DNA of 64,000 bases from Vinca minor (Eukaryota > Streptophyta > Magnoliopsida > Gentianales > Apocynaceae). Below are positions 1 to 10,986 of the stretch, one piece after another. The notes under the pieces are model-generated. The model searched no databases. It had not been told where the DNA came from and was given only the letters and a program-made list of their open reading frames with translations. The first letter of the stretch is position 1. Each line of letters begins with the position of its first letter. The position numbers were made by a program, and so were the translations under genes. The stretch lies in contig JAOCZM010000285.1 in the NCBI GenBank assembly GCA_026122235.1, positions 2,604,001-2,668,000 of the forward strand. The letters run 5' to 3'.

Positions 1-126
1 GTACACTTGATAAACTGAAGAGGTTGACTTGTACAACATTCCTAGATGTAACTTAGCGTCCTCTTTGTACTTTAGAACTCAGATCAATGATGTAATAAGT
101 TGATTCACGTTCCTTATCCTAAGCCG
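1..126 (-). repeat. GyN1-type LTR fragment (runs off left edge)
   Basis: This matches the 5' part of the minus-strand GyN1 LTR seen at 9230-9428, including the conserved stretch around the ACATTCCTAGATGTAACTTA motif. It is cut at 127, where another LTR end begins. No TSD could be assigned. Confidence 0.75.
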
Positions 127-648
127 TGATGCGGATCCGAGGTACAACGTACCAAAAATTCGACAACGAAAAGGTTTAAGATCTTTCTCTTTCTCGAAAT
201 CAGTTTAACGGGGGAATATAATCAACGCGACTCCAAGAAGGTTGATTATCAATGGAGGCTGAAACACCACAATAAGCGTAAACTAAACTTATTGATACAG
301 TAACTCAAGAAGGAATGTCAAGGTAGAAACCTCACATCATGTTCCAAAAATATCTTGTATTAAAACAACTAATCTGATTAATATGTTGGCCGAATTCCCC
401 TTTATATGGAGGTGGAATTCGGCTATCTTAGCCTTACAAAGGAAGAGTCCTAATTGGATTAGAGCTCTTCAATCTGTAGCATAACAAACTAACTATAAAA
501 GAAACACTATCTAAGATAATGGATAACATGTCCTATTATCTAGCAACCACTAATATTATGTGCCTACAACACTTATTAATAATAATAATAATAATAGCTG
601 AAATCTAATTAATAATTAAACGTGAAATAAAAAGATTAATTCTCGTCC
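127..648 (-). repeat. Minus-strand GyN-type LTR, truncated
   Basis: It starts on the plus strand with TGATGCGGATCC, the reverse complement of the family's LTR 3' end. It contains the TATA palindrome and the GGACAnnnTGTCC-type motif shared by all GyAut/GyN LTRs. Near 648 it stops abruptly against a plus-strand LTR, so the two form an imperfect inverted repeat. The 648 boundary is approximate. Confidence 0.7.
389..423 (-). promoter_or_regulatory. LTR core-promoter palindrome
   Basis: Perfect 10-bp arms, GCCGAATTCC (389-398) and GGAATTCGGC (414-423), enclose a TATA-like element that reads TATAAA on the minus strand. Other LTRs of the family carry GCCGAAATC/GATTTCGGC here, so both arms changed together. 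Confidence 0.6.
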
Positions 649-1067
649 AAGATAATAGGACATGTTGTCCATTATCTTGTTTAGTGGTTAACTTGATAAC
701 AAGTTGTTGTTCAAGAGTCCTACTTCTTCAAGGACTCTTCTTGTTATTATCCATTGTAATTGAAATCACGCTATTTAAGAGAGGGTTCGGCCAACTTTAT
801 AATTACGTTAGATATATTGATATTTTGGTAAGGTTATTCCTTAGCTACTTGTGTTTGAACTTCTTTATAGAATTCATTCATTCTTGAGTTATTGTATCAA
901 CAAGTATTAGTTTCACTTGTTGTGGTGTTTCAGCCTCCATCGATTCTTAGCATTCCTTTAGTATTGCGTTGAGAATATTCCCCTAGAAACTAGTTCAAGA
1001 ATAGAGAAATATCCTTTCACAAACTCAAAGTCGAACTCTTGGTACTTTGTACCTCGGTTCTTCATCA
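649..1067 (+). repeat. Plus-strand GyN1-type LTR, 3' part
   Basis: It runs from the GGACATGTTGTCC region to an LTR 3' end reading GGTTCTTCATCA, the reverse complement of the minus-strand LTR end at 2942. The 5' part is missing at the junction with the opposite LTR near 648. It abuts the Tekay-like remnant at 1068. Confidence 0.7.
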
Positions 1068-2495
1068 ATACCATAATTATATGGGCATTCAAAGACCAAA
1101 GATGGGGAGTCTTAAGAACCTTAGCGAATCTACGGGGCAGAAAGAGTGGGTAGCTCCACAATCAAAGAGCACATAAGCAGGTACGGAGTTGATGATGAGC
1201 GTATATGTCACCACATCTGAAGCATTCCCCGCCTCCTGCTGAGTAAGAGTAAAAACTCGTGCATTAGGACCCGACCTGGTATTCCCAACTCGTGGTGCTG
1301 ATGTAGGCTGAACATAACCCCGATCCAATGTTGTACACTACCCAATATGATGCCCAACCTTGTCACACCTAAAACAACCCAATCTTCCAACAGAATTCTC
1401 CTAGATTCCTCCACCCACATGTAGCACAAACTGTGATAGCAACTGATAGTAGAGCCTGATATGGAATTGGTGTCATTACCGGTTCACCAATCCTGGCTAA
1501 GTTGGCACCGATTCTCACCTCTGGCTTGAAAGTGTTGGTCTGTCCCGAGGTGGGAACAAACCTCTTATGGGAAGCCATATGTGTAAAAGTGTTAGGGCGT
1601 GAACTCTGCCCTTGTACCATTGTGAAAAATGACCCCTTACCCATTCTCTTTAAATCAGTCCTCAAAAATCCAACCTTGATGTCTAGGCTCCTCTGATAAA
1701 CGTCCATGTAGGTGGTAGAACGGTTACCTGAGATCCTTCATCGAATACGGGACAATAAACTCCTCACAAATACCTGGGTCCTCATACTAGGATCCTCAAT
1801 GAACGATGTTGAATACTTACCAATGTCATTGAACTAGCCCTCATACTCCAAAATCGACATCACTTCGGTTTGCTTCAACTCAAATAACTGGTTCTGGCGT
1901 TCCAACTTGTAGGTTTTCAGAAAGTTTTTTTTCCAGAAACACCTTCTTGAGCTAAACTCAAGTGATAGGTCGTCCCCCTAGTTCATAGATAGGGGCGACG
2001 CCTTTCCACCATTTGGCGGCTTCAGCGGTTAGGAATGCTATGATCACAGCGGTCTTAGTATCCTCAAGTACTCGCATGATAGTGAAGTGATGTTCTTATC
2101 TCTTCCAACCAAGTCTCGGCCATATCCGACCCCATGTTCCCATCAAATGATGCCATCCTCATCTTCTTCATTCGTCCAAAGTAAGTACCCGGATCTGGTA
2201 TTCTGATTCTGTTGATGTTAGTGTTGTAGAACTTGAGCTAACATAGCCAAGGTGGATGTCAGCTCGATAGGTACCCCTATGTTTACCGGTGGTGGTTGTG
2301 GCGATGACGATGTTGTATACCCAGGCTCAGTCTCTGTTTCAGCAGTTGGTCCTTGGCGAGGAGGAAAATGTGTTTGTTGCTGACCAAAGGACCCCACAAA
2401 CTGTCTACGACCTCCTCTTGGGCCTTGGCGTGAGAATGCAGTAAACAACATATCATACTAATCCTTATTGTCTTGATTGCGGTCCATCTTACCCT
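1068..2495 (-). pseudogene. Decayed Tekay/Del-like Ty3/gypsy gag-protease
   Basis: Read on the minus strand from about 2489, a proline/glutamine-rich Gag N-terminus is followed by a Gag core broken by many stops. A zinc knuckle near 1345-1380 (CFRCDKVGHH...) has a stop just before its last cysteine. The start of an aspartic protease follows, with active-site motif LFDCGATHSF (1089-1328). The sequence ends abruptly at 1068, so RT, RNase H and integrase are absent. The GATHSF protease and TGTCACAC LTR end are typical of the Tekay/Del branch. That lineage call is inference; the gypsy assignment is firm. Several frameshifts and stops show an old, non-functional copy. Confidence 0.8.
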
Positions 2496-2740
2496 AAGTA
2501 ACACCCAACGAAATAAAAGAAGAAAATTTAATAAGAAGATCTTTTACATAATCAATTAGCATATCATATGACATAAACATGGCATAGCATATCGATAATG
2601 ACATATAAAGTGGTAAATAAACACATATGTCTTATTCCAAAGTCTCTACCCAAGGATCACCTCTTAGATTATATACATGTCCTTCATATGTTCATTCCAT
2701 ACTTAGTTCTAACCAGATGTTAAAGCATAAGGTTCAACCT

Positions 2741-2752
2741 GCTTTGATACCA
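2741..2752 (-). other. Primer-binding site of the Tekay-like element
   Basis: The minus strand reads TGGTATCAAAGC four bases from the LTR end at 2757, a one-base variant of the TGGTATCAGAGC sites elsewhere in the window. Confidence 0.7.
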
Positions 2753-2756
2753 CTTA

Positions 2757-2941
2757 TGTCACACACCGTGACCGGGTGATGGCCTTGCAGTACCTCATCT
2801 ACCAATGAGATACCAAACCCAAATACTTAAATGATAACCTTGTTCATATTATAATAACTTAAAGGAAATACATTATACTTAAAGTGCTTACATAACAAAA
2901 GGGAAAAACTAATTTCCAACAAGTGAAAGGCCTAGCCATGT
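2757..2941 (-). repeat. Tekay-like LTR, truncated
   Basis: It begins TGTCACACACCG on the plus strand, directly beyond the primer-binding site, and is cut after about 185 bp by the GyN1 LTR that starts at 2942. Confidence 0.65.
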
Positions 2942-3219
2942 TGATGAAGAACCAAAAGGTACAAAGTACCAAAAGGTTCGACTTTTAATTGTGCCCGATC
3001 TTTCTCTAAATCTCGAACTAGTTTCTAGGGGAATATAATCAATGCAATGCTAAGGAAGGGTAATTATCGATGGAGGCTGAAACACCACAACAAGAGAAAC
3101 TAAATCTTACTGATATAGTAACTCAAAGAATGAATGAATTCTTAAAAGAAGTTCAGACACGAGGAGCTAAGGAATAACCTTACCAAAATATCAATATATC
3201 TAACGTCCTTACAATGGTG

Positions 3220-3253
3220 GCCGAAATCCCCTTTAAATAGAGATGATTTCGGC
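3220..3253 (-). promoter_or_regulatory. LTR core-promoter palindrome
   Basis: Arms GCCGAAATC (3220-3228) and GATTTCGGC (3245-3253) pair perfectly and enclose CCCTTTAAATAGAG, a TATA-like element on the minus strand. Confidence 0.6.
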
Positions 3254-3386
3254 TACTAGCCTAGAAAGGAAGAGTCCTTGAAGAAGTAGGACTCTTAAAC
3301 AACAAACTTGCTACCAAGTAAAACACTATCTAAGATATGGACAACATGTCCTATTATCTAGCTACCACTAAAAAATCATGGCTGTT

Positions 3387-5079
3387 TGAAGGGATTGATG
3401 GGCGGAAACTCGTTCCAAACACCCATGGATCCTCCCCTGAAGGATCCGCTCATATGAAACAATTCGAAAAACAACAATAAAGAACTTACTTTCTTGGATT
3501 CAAGAAGCTACTTCTTGAATGGAGGATGACGTTTCTTGGATTCTTTGCTGCCACCAACGGAATTCCCTTTGCGGAATGTCCCTCTACCGGTATCCACGCG
3601 ACGAAACGGGCAGCGATTGCTAGCTCTTCGTCTTTCTGAGTTTCGGAATTATGAGAGAAAAGGGAGACCAAAAACTGAAATCCAATTTCAGAGAGTTGGT
3701 GATTTTTCGGCTGGAAAATACATAGGCTAGGGTTTCGGCCAAGAGAGAATTATATAAGGTATGAGAGTTTGTTCCCACAACTAACTCTCACATCCTCAAC
3801 TCTGCTCGGCAGTGGGAGTCCTCAACTCCCACGCCCCCTAGACTTCTGCTTGTAATGGGAGTCTTTATCGGATAATAACTCCCACGTAATTCCAGCTATA
3901 CCGAAAATGCCCCTTATCTCTAATTCGAATAATAACACTTCCACAACTAACTCTCACATCCTCAACTCCTCTCGGCAGTGGGAGTCCTCAACTCCCACGC
4001 CCCCTAGACTTCTACTTATAATGGGAGTCTTTATCGGATAATAACTCCCACGTAATTCCAGCTATACCGAAAATGCCCCTTATCTCTAATTCGAATAATA
4101 ACACTTTATTATTCACAGAAAAGTGAATGTCAAATACAATGAACCTAGACACATTCTAGATTCATTGAATCTGAACATGAAGCTCGTTAGCTCGTCTATG
4201 CGTGTGACCCTGTAGGTTCATCTCACAATGGCAATGAAAACACACTTAGTAGTAGTGTGAGTTCATAAATCACAAGCGGTCCCTAGCAGGACATTGTGAC
4301 TACACAAAGTGAATGAATATACAACGGAACCTAATATCAATCCACTATTTAATCCCTTTGTCTCGCGATATCCTAATTAAACATAAGGCATGGTGGTCGT
4401 CACCCTTATTAAGCTTAATTGTATTTATGCTCGATCTCTAGGTAGACTGTTTCGACAAATATCATTTGATAACCACTTTATCAAATACATTTGAGCACGG
4501 CCATGCATTTAAACGGTCTTTCCCTATCGAGGGGCCCATGGATATCTCTCTCTAATAATAGAGAGGGACAAATTCCTTGCAATGTCTCTCACATTCAAGC
4601 TATGATAGGACACTACATCCGATCATCAGTCGTATTGATTACTCTGTTACAAGTAACGTCCGACTGAGTCAAAACGTGGCTCCATTCATACTAGAATCAA
4701 TGAAGACATAAGGTCTAAGGATTCTAAAATAGTATTGAGGAAGTAATACTTATGACTTAAGACCATGAAGTATTACTTCTCGACGTGATCACGTCCCAAT
4801 ACAATGTATCTCTATATATTGCATCTATGATGTGATTTGTATCCATTACACATGATCAGTAAAACAAGATCATCAATCAACAATCATACTAGTTTTATTT
4901 CATAATAATTAAGCATTACATAAAACTAGGGACTTCTGGAATAGTAATTACATACGCTAATGAGTTTTACTATCAAATCACACATTTGATAATCAAAAGC
5001 AAAATTAACTATTCAATTACATGCTCAAAAGATAATAAAACGCACAACATGTGCTAATGGTCCTAGGGCACTACTAACA
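3387..5079 (-). mobile_element. Copia solo LTR with TSD CTGTT
   Basis: A complete Ty1/copia LTR in minus orientation: the minus strand begins TGTTAGTAGTGCCC and ends ...CCCTTCA. Exact 5-bp duplications CTGTT lie at 3382-3386 and 5080-5084. No internal sequence is present, so it is a solo LTR left by LTR-LTR recombination. Its 1693 bp exceed the about 1530 bp of the other Copia LTRs because of a 166-bp internal duplication. Confidence 0.93.
3775..4106. repeat. 166-bp direct tandem duplication inside the Copia solo LTR
   Basis: 3775-3940 and 3941-4106 are near-identical copies, each beginning CCACAACTAACTCTCACATC and ending AATAACACTT. The other Copia LTRs in the window have one copy. Confidence 0.92.
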
Positions 5080-5757
5080 CTGTTCACATGAAGAGTCATT
5101 GACGGATCATGACTCTACACCTACTTGATAACTAACTACTTAACCATTATCTAAACACATGGACAACATGTCCTTTATTATAGCAACACTAAGAGATAAT
5201 GCTTTCCATACACACCTAAATAATAGATAAATAAAGCTGAAAATAATTAAAGTCTAGAATAGACTTTAATTGGACAAAAGAATAAAATGCCCTTTAAATT
5301 CGTCCCAATTCTGGACAGCATATTGGGCCAACTTGCACGACAATTTCGGATATCAAGAAGGAAGAATCTTATCTTGTGATCTCATGAAAGTTGTAGATCT
5401 GCCTCTTATCTTTAATATGAAACATGAATCAGCTCCATTGGATAAATGGATGGAAAGTTATGACCATTCTACCAAACTGTAGTAAAGCTGTCCAATCCCT
5501 CATCATCTTGTAAGATTACTAAAATGTCCTTCTTAGCCACTTTGCTTGATAGGGCCGAATTGTACACTTGATAAACTTAAGAGATTGACTTGTACAACAT
5601 TCCTAGATGTAACTTAGCATACTCTTTGTATCTTAGAACTCGGATTAATGATGTAGTTATTTGATTAACGTCCCTTGTTCTAAGCTGAATCATTGGTTCT
5701 TGTAAGCTCGTGAAGGACTCCTTTGAATAGGACAGTCCCGAGGTTGGTCCGGTATCA

Positions 5758-6598
5758 TCCCCTCCCCTTTGAAAATGATTCATCCTCGAATCATCATCAT
5801 GATCAGCCATATAATCTGAAAAATTATCGAAAGGGGGCAAGTTAGAAATATAGAAAGTAGAATGTTCACTGTACTTACCTAAAAAGATATTCTTGTGGTT
5901 GTTCCAAAAGAATGGTATACTTCCTTCCCAATTGCATCTAATGGGACAATAAGCTTGCTAAAAGCACGAACAAAACGTTTAAAAGAGCTTTCCATCTCAT
6001 ATTATGAACAAACTTGAATTGTACTAGTTGGTCCCGACCAATCCACAATTGCATTAACTTTTGCCGAATCAACTTTAAAACCTGGAGAACTCACAATGTA
6101 ACTAAGAAGGTTATTAGAATTAGTCTAAGAAACATAATTTCCAATCTTAGCAAACAAAGTTTGTGCCTTTAAAATAGTAAAAACAGACCTAAGATGTTCA
6201 ATATGATTCTCTCGGTTTTTACTATAAACAAGTATATTATGAAAGCGAGGTATCTGTTGTCTATACTTAAAAGTTATTTTATTAATATTGAGACATCCCG
6301 TATATAATCTAAAAGTCCCTTCTTGCTTTGGTACAATATTTCCCTGATTAACATAAGGACTTAAAGACTTACTAACTTTCTTCTTTTCTAGAATTAAGCC
6401 AACTTCCCTATGAATTTCGTGATGTGCACCCGAATATGGTTTATATCTCTCACGGTTTTGGAGGCTTGAAAACAGCCCCCTCGACAACTCCGTGGGGATT
6501 ATTCCTTGAAATTCTGGAAAAGATCAATAACAAAACTAGGCCGAGAAGAAGAAGTTAGATTAAAATCGTTAGTAAAATGGGAACTTTTGGTTCCTTTG
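5758..6598 (-). pseudogene. GyN1 pol remnant: deleted RT plus integrase C-terminal tip
   Basis: Minus-strand reading gives an RT N-terminal segment (6125-6487) in which a motif like KYRHPIPR is followed almost directly by ILVYSK. About 95 residues present in GyAut, including the YFDD catalytic box, are missing. A further piece joins the end of the RT/connection region to the last part of the integrase tail (HSTF..., then DDDSRMNHF) and reads through the polypurine tract into the LTR, ending at 5577. RNase H and the integrase core are absent. Stops and frameshifts break it. The same two deletions occur in the GyN1 copy at 16575-17340 and in GyN2, so they are inherited rather than local. Confidence 0.8.
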
Positions 6599-7332
6599 TG
6601 ATATGGGATCATATATGAAGCTTAAAGAGGTCATTTGGATAAATGACCTCATCAACATTCCAAATACGAGCTTCCAAGTAAAGCCTTTGTTCCAAGTGTT
6701 GAAAGTATCTATTATAAAGGTTCAAGAGTTAAAGAAGCCTTCAAATAAAGCTAGACACAAGGATCAAAGCCATCTAATAGCATTTGAAGGAAAGATACAT
6801 AATTGGAAGGAAAACGGTTGAAAGGGGTATTTTAGTCATTTGATAATTAAAGTCTATTCTAGACTTTAATTATATTTCAGATTTATTATATTGTTTAAAT
6901 AGCCGTGTTGGCCAAAATAAGATAGCTAAATAATAGGACACGTTGTCCTTGATGTTAGGTAGTGTTTTTAGTTATCTAGGAGTTGTAGAGTCCTAATCCT
7001 TAAAGGACTCTTATTTGTGGGTTATTTTTGGACGAAATTCCACTCTATTTAAGAGGGATTTCAGCCATGTTATTACTTAGACTTGATATATTGATATTTT
7101 GATTTAAGGTTATTCCTTAGTTACTTTGTGTTTGATTCTCTGGGTAGAATTCATTCATGTTTGAGTTACAGTATCAATAAGTTTGGTTTATACTTATTGT
7201 GGTGTTTCAGCCTCCATTGATATTCAACCTTGCGGGAGAAAGGTTGTTTATATTCCCCCATAAGCTGTTCGAGATAGAGAAAGATCGGGCATTCAAGCCG
7301 AACCTTCGTATTCGTACAACGGTTCCGCATCA
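6599..7332 (+). mobile_element. GyN3 solo LTR with TSD CTTTG
   Basis: A 734-bp LTR in plus orientation, from TGATATGGG to ...GGTTCCGCATCA, flanked by exact CTTTG repeats (6594-6598 and 7333-7337). The uninterrupted target is visible in the other GyN1 copy near 17320. It retains the promoter region and two hairpins that the distal GyN3 array has lost (10-bp arms GAGGTCATTT/AAATGACCTC; 13-bp arms at 6844-6872). Confidence 0.92.
6844..6872 (+). repeat. Perfect 13-bp inverted repeat in the LTR
   Basis: TAATTAAAGTCTA (6844-6856), loop TTC, then TAGACTTTAATTA (6860-6872). Versions occur in the LTRs of GyAut and all GyN families, for example 38878-38906 and, with loop GAA, 5245-5271. The role is unknown; an RNA hairpin near the transcript end is possible. 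Confidence 0.7.
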
Positions 7333-7337
7333 CTTTG

Positions 7338-7980
7338 AATACTAACAAAATAATTACTTGTTTTGTTCGAATTTCCCTATCTACCTTTCTCTGATTTATA
7401 GACAAACAGACTTTTCTCACTTTTAGAGCACTTGCCTTTTGTCTCACATTAGGCTTGGCTTTTTCTTTACTTTTTACCTCAAGGGTAGGATCACTCTTTT
7501 TTTTTAAGTCACTCTTATTCTTTTATCTCTATTCTCGTTCATTTTTTTTATGTACCTCACAAGCTTAACTCGGAGACAAAGGAGTTAAAGTAAAGTTGAT
7601 TTTATCCTTTGTAACCTTATATACATTCTCTCTTCCTATATGATTGGCACTTCGATCGTATTGCCAGGTTCCAATGGTTGTGAATGATCAAGATTCATTG
7701 TAACCAATAACTGATTTCCATCTTACGGAAGTTCTTCTAAGGTCTCCATTTCTTCATCCATAACAGCCCACTCGGATTCATTGTCACTAGTCCATGTTCC
7801 ATCATCCAATATATTCATAATATTTTCATTTGGGCAGTCTCGAACCATATGCCCCTTTTCTCTACAATTAAAGCATTCTATAGCAACGTAACGAGTCGAA
7901 TTTTCCCTCGAAATTGATGGACCGGTTGTAGAAGATGTCTCGGCAGCCCCTATTGAAGCCCTGGCTGATTTTGTCACCCT
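7338..7980 (-). pseudogene. GyN1 gag zinc knuckle and lysine-rich linker, protease deleted
   Basis: On the minus strand, 7977-7723 encodes the Gag C-terminus with a complete CCHC knuckle CFNCREKGHMVRDC and an acidic tail, closed by a TAA where the sister copy (17559-18269) has GAA. About 300 bp that encode the protease in the sister copy are missing near 7663. A lysine/arginine-rich linker follows (7166-7447 frame). The upstream Gag core is absent. It cannot supply a functional Gag-Pol. Confidence 0.8.
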
Positions 7981-8650
7981 TTGAGCCTCTTTTTCCTTGT
8001 GTTGGCTGGGATGAACAGTAGCAAAAATCTGTTGAGACGTTTTATACTTTCAAGAAAACTCACAAACTGTTAGATATCAAAGAAAAATTCACTATTTATT
8101 CCAACACTACTCGTGTAAAAGAACTTCAAACTCTAGATGAATGAAAAGGTTCCTAACGTGTTGCGTTGATACAAAGCTGAAAAATAAAGGAAAGAAATCC
8201 TATCTTTGATCTAAACGAAAAGCTTAAAGATAGAAAGAAGATGAATCTTGAGAAAAAATTAAAGCCGAAAACCTAATCAAGAATGAAAATCCAATCTTTA
8301 CTTTCTTGATCTTCTTGTTTCTTGAAGTTCTTGACTTTCTTTGAATTTTACCTTCTTCTTGGCCGAAATTATCAAGAGTGAGGCTCCTACGCTTTCAGTT
8401 CTTGATGTATTTTGATTATAGAACACAGCTCAAAAATAAAAGGGGGAACGTTTGCCAATTCTTGGACGAGGCTCCTATTTCGTTTGCAAGAAGTTTGCTT
8501 TTGCCTTTATAGTTTTCTATTCAATTTATAAACACGGCTGCCAATTTCTTTACACCGTCGGCTTTTTCGTAATAATTTTTTTTTTTTGTCAATTTTAGCA
8601 AACAAGAAAATATTATGAAAAGCAATAAAAGGTACACCAAGAAAATTTTT
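7981..8650 (-). other. GyN1 untranslated leader
   Basis: Sequence between primer-binding site and gag remnant on the minus strand. It is AT-rich with no coding signal. Its middle (8041-8350) matches the inverted leader at 18346-18745. Nothing else is recognisable. Confidence 0.6.
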
Positions 8651-8662
8651 GCTCTGATACCA
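8651..8662 (-). other. GyN1 primer-binding site
   Basis: The minus strand reads TGGTATCAGAGC two bases from the LTR end at 8665. This matches the initiator-Met tRNA type site used by many plant LTR elements. Confidence 0.85.
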
Positions 8663-8664
8663 CC

Positions 8665-9428
8665 TGATGAAGAACATAAAGGTACAAAGAAATCTTACCA
8701 AAATATCAATATATCTAACGTCTTTACAATGGTGGCGAAATCCCCTTTAAATAGAGATGATTTCGGCTACTATCCTAGAAAGGAATTGTCCTTGAAAAAG
8801 TAGGACTCTTGAACAAACAAACTTGCTATTAAGTAAAACACTATCTAAGATAATGGACAACATGTCCTAGTACCTAGCTACCACTAAAGAGTCCTTGACG
8901 GATCATGACTCTACAACTACTAGATAACTAACTACTTAACCATTATTTAAACACATCATCTTGTAAATTCGTCCCCCAATTCTGGACAGCTTATTGGGCC
9001 AACTTGCACGACGATTTCGGATATCACGAAGGCAGAATCTGATTTCGTGATCTCATGAAAGTTGTAGATCTGCCTCTTATATTTAATATGAAACTCGAAT
9101 CAGCTCCATTGGATAAATGGATAGAAAGTTATGACCATTCTACCAAATTGTCGTAAAGCTGTCCAGTCCCTCATCATCTTGTAAGATTACTAAAATGCCC
9201 TTCTAAGCCACTGTGCTTGATAGGGACAAATTGTACACTTGTTAAACTTAAGAGGTTGACTTGTACAACATTCCTAGATGTAACTTAGCTTCCTCTTTGT
9301 GTATTAGAACTCGGATTAATGATGTAGTTATTTGATTCACGTCCCTTGTTCTAAGCCGCAACATTAGTTTGTGTAAGCTTGTGAAGGACTCCTTTGAATA
9401 GGGCATTCCCGAGGATGGTCCTGAATCA
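8665..9428 (-). repeat. GyN1 LTR shared by two internal regions
   Basis: A 764-bp LTR, minus-strand 5' end TGATTCAGG at 9428 and 3' end ...CTTCATCA at 8665. On its left lies a primer-binding site and GyN1 internal region. On its right, instead of flanking DNA, lies the polypurine/pol 3' end of another GyN1 internal region (9429-9516, resuming at 16575). It therefore serves as 5' LTR of one element and 3' LTR of the next, and has a large deletion near its 3' end relative to 2942-5757. Confidence 0.85.
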
Positions 9429-9516
9429 TCCCCTCCCCTTTGAAAAGGATTCGTTCTTGAATCATCATCATGATCAACCATATAATCCGAAAAATTATCA
9501 AAAGGGGGTAAGTTAG
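9429..9516 (-). pseudogene. GyN1 pol 3' tip (second internal region, left part)
   Basis: The minus strand encodes the acidic tail of pol (MVDHDDDSRTNPFQRGGDD), which runs through the polypurine tract into the LTR and stops at 9248. It was separated from the rest of its element (16575-18345) by the GyN2 array. The target site GTTAG is at 9512-9516. Confidence 0.85.
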
Positions 9517-10482
9517 TGATGCGGTACCAACCTCGGGGATGCCCAGCTCAAGGGAACGTGTATTAAGATACAAAGAGGACTCTAAGTTACATCTAGGAAT
9601 GTTGTACAAGTCAACTTCTTAAGTATCATAAGTGCACAAGGAATGGACAACTTTGCTATTTTGTTTGGCATAATGATCATATCTTTCGATATAGGTTTGC
9701 AATGGAGCTGATTCCGGTTGCATATTAAAGATAAGAGGCAGATCTACAACATCAATGAGATCACAAGATCAGATTTTGCCTTCTTGATATCCGAAACAGT
9801 CGTGCAAGTTGGCCCAACAAGCTGACCAGAATTGGGACGAATTTAAAGGGCATTTTAGTCTTTTTGTACATTAAAGTCTATTCTAGCCTATTCTAGACTA
9901 TTCTAGGCTTTAATTATTTTCAGCAATGTTATTTACTTTATTTAAGCGTGTTTAACATAATTGCTAGAATAAAGGACATGTTGTCCAAGTGTTTGTTAGT
10001 TAGTTATTAAAGAGTACTAATACTTCAAGGACTCTTCAATAGTTTGTATGTTCTAGCCGCCTAGATGCAAGATAATTGGACATGTTGTCTATTATCTTGT
10101 TTAAGTGTTTTACTTGTAGCAAGTTGTTTTCAAAGAGTCCATGTTCTTCATGGACTCTTTTATGCTTTTCCATTTTATTGTTGGAACCGAAATCTCCCTC
10201 TATTTAAGAGTGATTTCGGCCACCTTTATACTTAGTTAGATATATTGATATTTTGGTTAAAGTTATTCCTTAGATACTTGTTTATGAATTTCCGGTAGAA
10301 CTTCATATTCTTTGAGTTACTGTATCAACTAGATAGTTTTGCTAGTTTTGGTGTTTCAGCCTTCATTGATACTTAGCCTTCTTGGAGTTGCGTTGAGTAT
10401 ATTCCCCTTGGAAACTAATTCGAGATAGAGAAAGATCTTCTAAAAGACGAACCTTGATATAAAACATCACGGTTCCGCATCA
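9517..10482 (+). repeat. GyN2 LTR 1
   Basis: 966 bp, from TGATGCGGTACC to GGTTCCGCATCA, so the termini are an almost perfect 12-bp inverted repeat. It contains the conserved GGACATGTTGTCC motif, paired AGAGTCC/GGACTCT-type motifs and the TATA palindrome at 10187-10219. Confidence 0.93.
10187..10219 (+). promoter_or_regulatory. GyN2 core-promoter palindrome
   Basis: Arms CCGAAATC (10187-10194) and GATTTCGG (10212-10219) enclose CTCTATTTAAGAG, a TATA-like box. The equivalents are 13246-13280 in LTR 2 and 16272-16305 in LTR 3. Confidence 0.6.
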
Positions 10483-10484
10483 AG

Positions 10485-10496
10485 TGGTATCAGAGC
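10485..10496 (+). other. GyN2 primer-binding site, first internal region
   Basis: TGGTATCAGAGC two bases after the LTR end. Confidence 0.9.
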
Positions 10497-10798
10497 AAAA
10501 GGTTGATCTCTATCTTGGTGTACCTTACGTTTCAAAAAAAAAAATTATCGTTTGCTTGGAATAGAACGAGAAAGATAACAAAAAAATTATTACTGCCATA
10601 CGCAAAAGCCACCCGGAAGTAAAGAAATTGGCAACCGGTTTATCCTATTTACACAAGGATCAAACCAAAAGCAAACTTCTTTTGTATAAAGGAATTGGCT
10701 CTTGATCCCTCTTGTTCTTGAATTAGCTGCCATCATCATACTCTCAGGGTGAAATCTTCCTAATCCGGAGTTCTTGATAAAGCGAGGCCAAGAAAAGG

Positions 10799-10986
10799 GT
10801 AAGTCTTGGGTAAAAAGGTAAGAAAAGAAATCAAGAAATCAATTTTCAAGATTTTTAAAATTTTCGATACTGTTCATAATACTATTCATCCGAGAATTAA
10901 AAGTTAATTTTCAAGAAATCAAGAAACGTAAAGATCACATCTTTTTAACAATTGCTCTTATATTTCTTTCTTAACTCTTTGTTTAG
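10799..10986 (+). other. Candidate 188-bp leader intron
   Basis: The donor reads AAAAGG|GTAAGT. The acceptor has a pyrimidine-rich tract, a CTTAAC branch-like motif and TTTAG|GT. Candidate introns of exactly the same length lie at 13861-14048 in the second internal region and at 24523-24336 (minus) in GyAut. The in-frame sequence resumes right after the acceptor (GTCAAGAT...). Splicing itself is inference. Confidence 0.4.

Larger units (their letters stand above)
2942..5757 (-). repeat. GyN1 3' LTR, interrupted by a Copia solo LTR
   Basis: The LTR occupies 2942-3386 and 5085-5757, ending at the minus-strand 5' terminus TGATACCGG. The 3387-5084 interval is a later Copia solo LTR plus TSD. Without it the LTR is about 1.1 kb, longer than the 764-bp partner at 8665-9428, which lacks roughly 230 bp near its 3' end and other bits. 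It carries the TATA palindrome (3220-3253) and a 12-bp-arm hairpin at 5245-5271. Confidence 0.85.

Noticed and set aside
684..887. 67-codon frame with hydrophobic residues inside an LTR
   Set aside because: It falls across the LTR promoter region and changes between LTR copies; hydrophobicity comes from AT-rich DNA.
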